A stretch of DNA of 64,000 nucleotides, from positions 186,001-250,000 of the forward strand of contig NZ_BCMF01000001.1 of assembly GCF_002217925.1 (NCBI RefSeq). The letters run 5' to 3'. Below the pieces are notes generated by a model that was not told the origin of the DNA, did no database searches, and worked only from the letters and a program-made list of their open reading frames with translations. Of this stretch, positions 61,530-64,000 are shown piece after piece. The stretch comes from Secundilactobacillus mixtipabuli. Its GTDB lineage: Bacteria; Bacillota; Bacilli; Lactobacillales; Lactobacillaceae. A program made the position numbers and the translations under genes. Positions within the stretch are counted from its first letter, which is position 1, and every line of letters starts with the position of its first letter.

Positions 61530-62039
61530 ATGCAAATTGAAGTGCCTGTGACAAACGGTTATTTACCAGATATTTACGGCAAATATGCACCAGAAAAATA
61601 CCGAATTGACGACGGTCCTGTCCGTTCTTTTCCCATTAAAATTATGGCTGCACCAGCCGATACCAAAACGTTTGCTGTTGTCATGATCGATCATGACGCA
61701 ATCCCCGTTAGCGGTTTTACCTGGATTCACTGGGTTGCTGCCAACTTACCAGGAGATTTAATAACGATCCCTGAAAACGCGAGTCAAAGCGGTGAAATCC
61801 CGATGACCTTTGGTAATAATTCCAGTGCTGGCGGCTTGGTTCATAATCAAAATCCGCTGACTAGCCAGCACTATAATGGCCCAATGCCACCGAACAAGGA
61901 TCATCGTTACACAGTGATCGTGTACGCACTGGACAGCAAGTTACCGCTAAAAGACGGCTTTTGGCTTAACGATCTGCACGATACCATGAAGGATCACGTT
62001 TTGGCTGAAGCTAGTCAGGTTGTTTTAGGCCGTGCCTAA
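61530..62039 (+). CDS. YbhB/YbcL-type (PEBP/Raf kinase inhibitor-like) protein
   Basis: 169 residues from ATG 61530 (AAAGGAG ten bases upstream). FAVVMIDHDA, FTWIHWVAANLPG, the PEBP ligand-site region GPMPPNKDHRYTVIVYAL and a closing LADA-like helix are present. Ligand unknown. The universal stress protein gene follows within 50 bases. Confidence 0.85.
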   Translation: MQIEVPVTNGYLPDIYGKYAPEKYRIDDGPVRSFPIKIMAAPADTKTFAVVMIDHDAIPVSGFTWIHWVAANLPGDLITIPENASQSGEIPMTFGNNSSAGGLVHNQNPLTSQHYNGPMPPNKDHRYTVIVYALDSKLPLKDGFWLNDLHDTMKDHVLAEASQVVLGRA

Positions 62040-62087
62040 ATGGCCATTTCATCCAAATTCCGCGTAAGCTATAATAGGAGAGAAAAA

Positions 62088-62603
62088 ATGTTAAAATACC
62101 AATCAATAGTCGTACCATTAGATACCTCGAAATTTGCTGAATTGGCACTGGCAAAGGCAGTTGCTGTCGCAATTCGAAACGAATCCCACCTAGACCTGCT
62201 CAGTATCATTGACACTCATCAATCCAACTACTATGGCGGGCTATCAAACGGTAGCATTGTTAACTCATTAGTCGAAGACGCTACCGAATATTTAGCTGAA
62301 TTAACGAGTCAGGTCAAGGAAAAATATGGGCTAACTGATATTAGTACGCATATTCGCTTTGGTAACCCCAAAACGGTGATTGCCTTGGACTTCACTAAGG
62401 AACACCATAACGACCTCATCATGATGGGCGCCACTGGGATGGGCGCATTAGAGCGTGTCATGACGGGATCTGTGACTGATTTTGTTACCCGTAACGCTAC
62501 CTGCGACGTGCTGGTCGTTCGGACTAACTTAGCCAATCAACCCGGCGAAAAAATCGAAAGTCCCTTTCGGACAACGATGAGCCAAGAACAGGAAGAAAAT
62601 TAA
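62088..62603 (+). CDS. Universal stress protein (UspA family)
   Basis: 171 residues from ATG 62088. YQSIVVPLDTSKFAELAL at the start and GATGMGALERVMTGSVTDFVTRNATCDVLVVR at the end form the UspA fold; the G-2x-G-9x-G(S/T) signature suggests ATP binding. TATAAT lies at 62070-62075 and AGGAG directly after it (62076-62080). Confidence 0.9.
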   Translation: MLKYQSIVVPLDTSKFAELALAKAVAVAIRNESHLDLLSIIDTHQSNYYGGLSNGSIVNSLVEDATEYLAELTSQVKEKYGLTDISTHIRFGNPKTVIALDFTKEHHNDLIMMGATGMGALERVMTGSVTDFVTRNATCDVLVVRTNLANQPGEKIESPFRTTMSQEQEEN

Positions 62604-62622
62604 TTATCTTAAAAAAGGGCAG

Positions 62623-62661
62623 GAAGGGTCGAATTGACAGTCTTTCAATTCGACCCTTCTT
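62623..62661 (+). terminator. Terminator of the usp gene
   Basis: GAAGGGTCGAATTGA (62623-62637) and TCAATTCGACCCTTC (62645-62659) are perfect arms followed by TTTC. Confidence 0.85.
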
Positions 62662-62708
62662 TCATTCTCATCATTCAACTATCTAGGAAATCAAACGAGG
62701 TACAACGC

Positions 62709-64000
62709 ATGGAAGGTTCAAAATTCAAAAAAATCAACCTCTTTCAGCTGGTCATGCTGGCACTGGGATCCTTAATCGGTTCCGGCTGGCTGTTCGGTTC
62801 TTGGGAGGCAACTAAAATTGCCGGCCCAGCCGCAATTTTTTCCTGGATCATTGGGGGCATCGTCATTGGCTCCATCGCCTATGATTACGTCGAAATTGGC
62901 GCAATGTTTCCAGAATCTGGCGGTATGAGTAAATACGCTCAGTATTCTCATGGCTCACTACTTGGATTCATTGCGGCTTGGGCCAACTGGGTTTCATTGA
63001 TCACATTGATTCCAATCGAAGCCGTTGCCGCGGTTCAGTACATGAGTACCTGGCCATGGTCATGGGCTCACTGGACTCACCGTTTTCTTAGCAACGGTGT
63101 CATCACAACCAGTGGCTTGTTTGTGGTATTTGGCTTCATCCTGGTCTTCACCGCGTTAAATTTCTGGTCAGTCAAAATTTTGACCCGGTTCACCAGTTTG
63201 ATCTCAGTCTTTAAAATTGGCATCCCGCTACTGACCATTGTCATGCTGACACTTTCAGGGTTTCACCCTGGCAACTACGGCAGTAACCTGCAAACCTTTA
63301 TGCCCTATGGCTCGGCACCCATTTTCACTGCCACTTCTGCTGCTGGTATTATCTTTTCGTTTGATGCCTTTCAGACCGTTATTAATATGGGCGGTGAAAT
63401 TGAACATCCAAAGAAAAATATTGGTCGTGGGATCACAATTTCATTACTGATCAGCGGGATTTTATACGTCATTTTGCAAAGCACCTTTATCACCGCGATT
63501 CCACCGAAAATGATTGCAGCGACCGGGTGGCATGGCATCGTCTTTAACTCGCCATTTGCTGACATGGCTATCTTACTTGGTATCCACTGGCTTTCCGTCC
63601 TGCTATACATGGACGCCTTCGTTTCACCATTTGGCACCGGTGTGTCCTTCGTGGCCAATACCGCCAGAGCGCTATTTGCGATGGAAGGTAACCGTCACGT
63701 GCCGCACTTTCTGGGCAGGATCAACTTAAAATACGGTATTCCCCGCTACGCCATGATGGTCAATACTTTACTGAGTATGGTGATGGTCACAGTCTTTCGC
63801 TCATGGGCAGTCCTGGCAACAGTGTTATCGACCGCCACTCTGATTGCCTACTTAACCGGCCCAGTGACCGCTGTTTCACTGCGAAAAATGGGGCCGAAGC
63901 TCTACCGGCCGATTCGCTTAAAAAGGCTGCCGTGGATTGCGCCAATGTCCTTTGTGCTCGCTTCACTGGCTACTTACTGGGCCATGTGGCCAACTACCGT
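62709..64000 (+). CDS. APC-family amino acid permease, 3' partial
   Basis: 430 codons are visible, open to the window end. ATG 62709 follows GAGG by eight bases. GSLIGSGWLFGSWEATKIAGP in the first helix and the conserved SFDAFQTVINMGGEIEHPKKNIGRGI place it in the AspT/YfnA-like branch of APC transporters (amino acid:proton symport or exchange). About ten membrane segments are seen. Substrate unknown. Confidence 0.9.
   Translation, partial: MEGSKFKKINLFQLVMLALGSLIGSGWLFGSWEATKIAGPAAIFSWIIGGIVIGSIAYDYVEIGAMFPESGGMSKYAQYSHGSLLGFIAAWANWVSLITLIPIEAVAAVQYMSTWPWSWAHWTHRFLSNGVITTSGLFVVFGFILVFTALNFWSVKILTRFTSLISVFKIGIPLLTIVMLTLSGFHPGNYGSNLQTFMPYGSAPIFTATSAAGIIFSFDAFQTVINMGGEIEHPKKNIGRGITISLLISGILYVILQSTFITAIPPKMIAATGWHGIVFNSPFADMAILLGIHWLSVLLYMDAFVSPFGTGVSFVANTARALFAMEGNRHVPHFLGRINLKYGIPRYAMMVNTLLSMVMVTVFRSWAVLATVLSTATLIAYLTGPVTAVSLRKMGPKLYRPIRLKRLPWIAPMSFVLASLATYWAMWPTT

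Overview
The window looks like chromosome from a heterofermentative member of the Lactobacillaceae (Secundilactobacillus, Furfurilactobacillus, Lentilactobacillus or a relative; the sequence alone does not settle the genus). Pointers are strong AGGAGG ribosome sites, T-box and TPP riboswitches, CcpA (cre) boxes, a WxL/DUF916 pair, a sortase pilus locus, an L-2-hydroxyisocaproate dehydrogenase and leucine-rich surface proteins ending in a basic lactobacillar C-terminal domain. No phage, plasmid, insertion sequence, rRNA or CRISPR array was seen. The only tRNA found is tRNA-His.

Layout. 1-6.2 kb: two tandem secreted leucine-rich proteins (the second frameshifted in a G run), two HicB-like proteins, a small-protein cluster and a long structured intergenic region. 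6.2-10 kb: guanine deaminase with an apparent AUU start, an AbrB-like protein, tRNA-His, a putative small RNA and L-HicDH. 10-15.2 kb: a Fic gene between two direct 175-bp repeats, then a compact pilus operon (basal pilin, major pilin, class C sortase carrying an extra Cna-B-like tail). 15.7-25 kb: an SDR enzyme, two divergent YhgE/Pip membrane proteins around a secreted coiled-coil protein, a Doc-type toxin-antitoxin pair with a clear operator-promoter, and an ABC transporter. 25-37 kb: metabolic genes, a T-box-controlled amino acid permease, a RelE/Phd pair, thiamine salvage thiM-thiD-thiE under a TPP riboswitch, and a WxL pair. 37-48 kb: galM, rRNA methyltransferase, glycerol kinase, hydrolases and a phosphatase. 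48-64 kb: a putative C-rich-loop small RNA, purB divergent from purA-guaC, DUF3290/DUF421 (again broken in a G run), a T-box-controlled NhaC-type transporter, an M20 peptidase, a universal stress protein and a truncated APC permease.

How the parts connect. guaD, purB, purA and guaC form a purine interconversion set with PurBox-like CGAA motifs near their starts. Carbon control is suggested by cre-like sites before galM, glpK, the D-hydroxyacid dehydrogenase and the phosphatase, and more weakly upstream of the pilus operon. Surface display is well represented: LRR proteins, pilus, WxL pair and Pip proteins.

The least explained material is non-coding: (i) a 105-125-bp hairpin repeat present five times; (ii) a second hairpin family with a near-perfect 42-bp stem in one member; (iii) two similar ~118-nt putative small RNAs with matching terminator loops; (iv) a ~205-nt putative small RNA with three C-rich loops; (v) a ~380-nt structured region I cannot assign. 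Homologies are judged by eye; no database search was possible.
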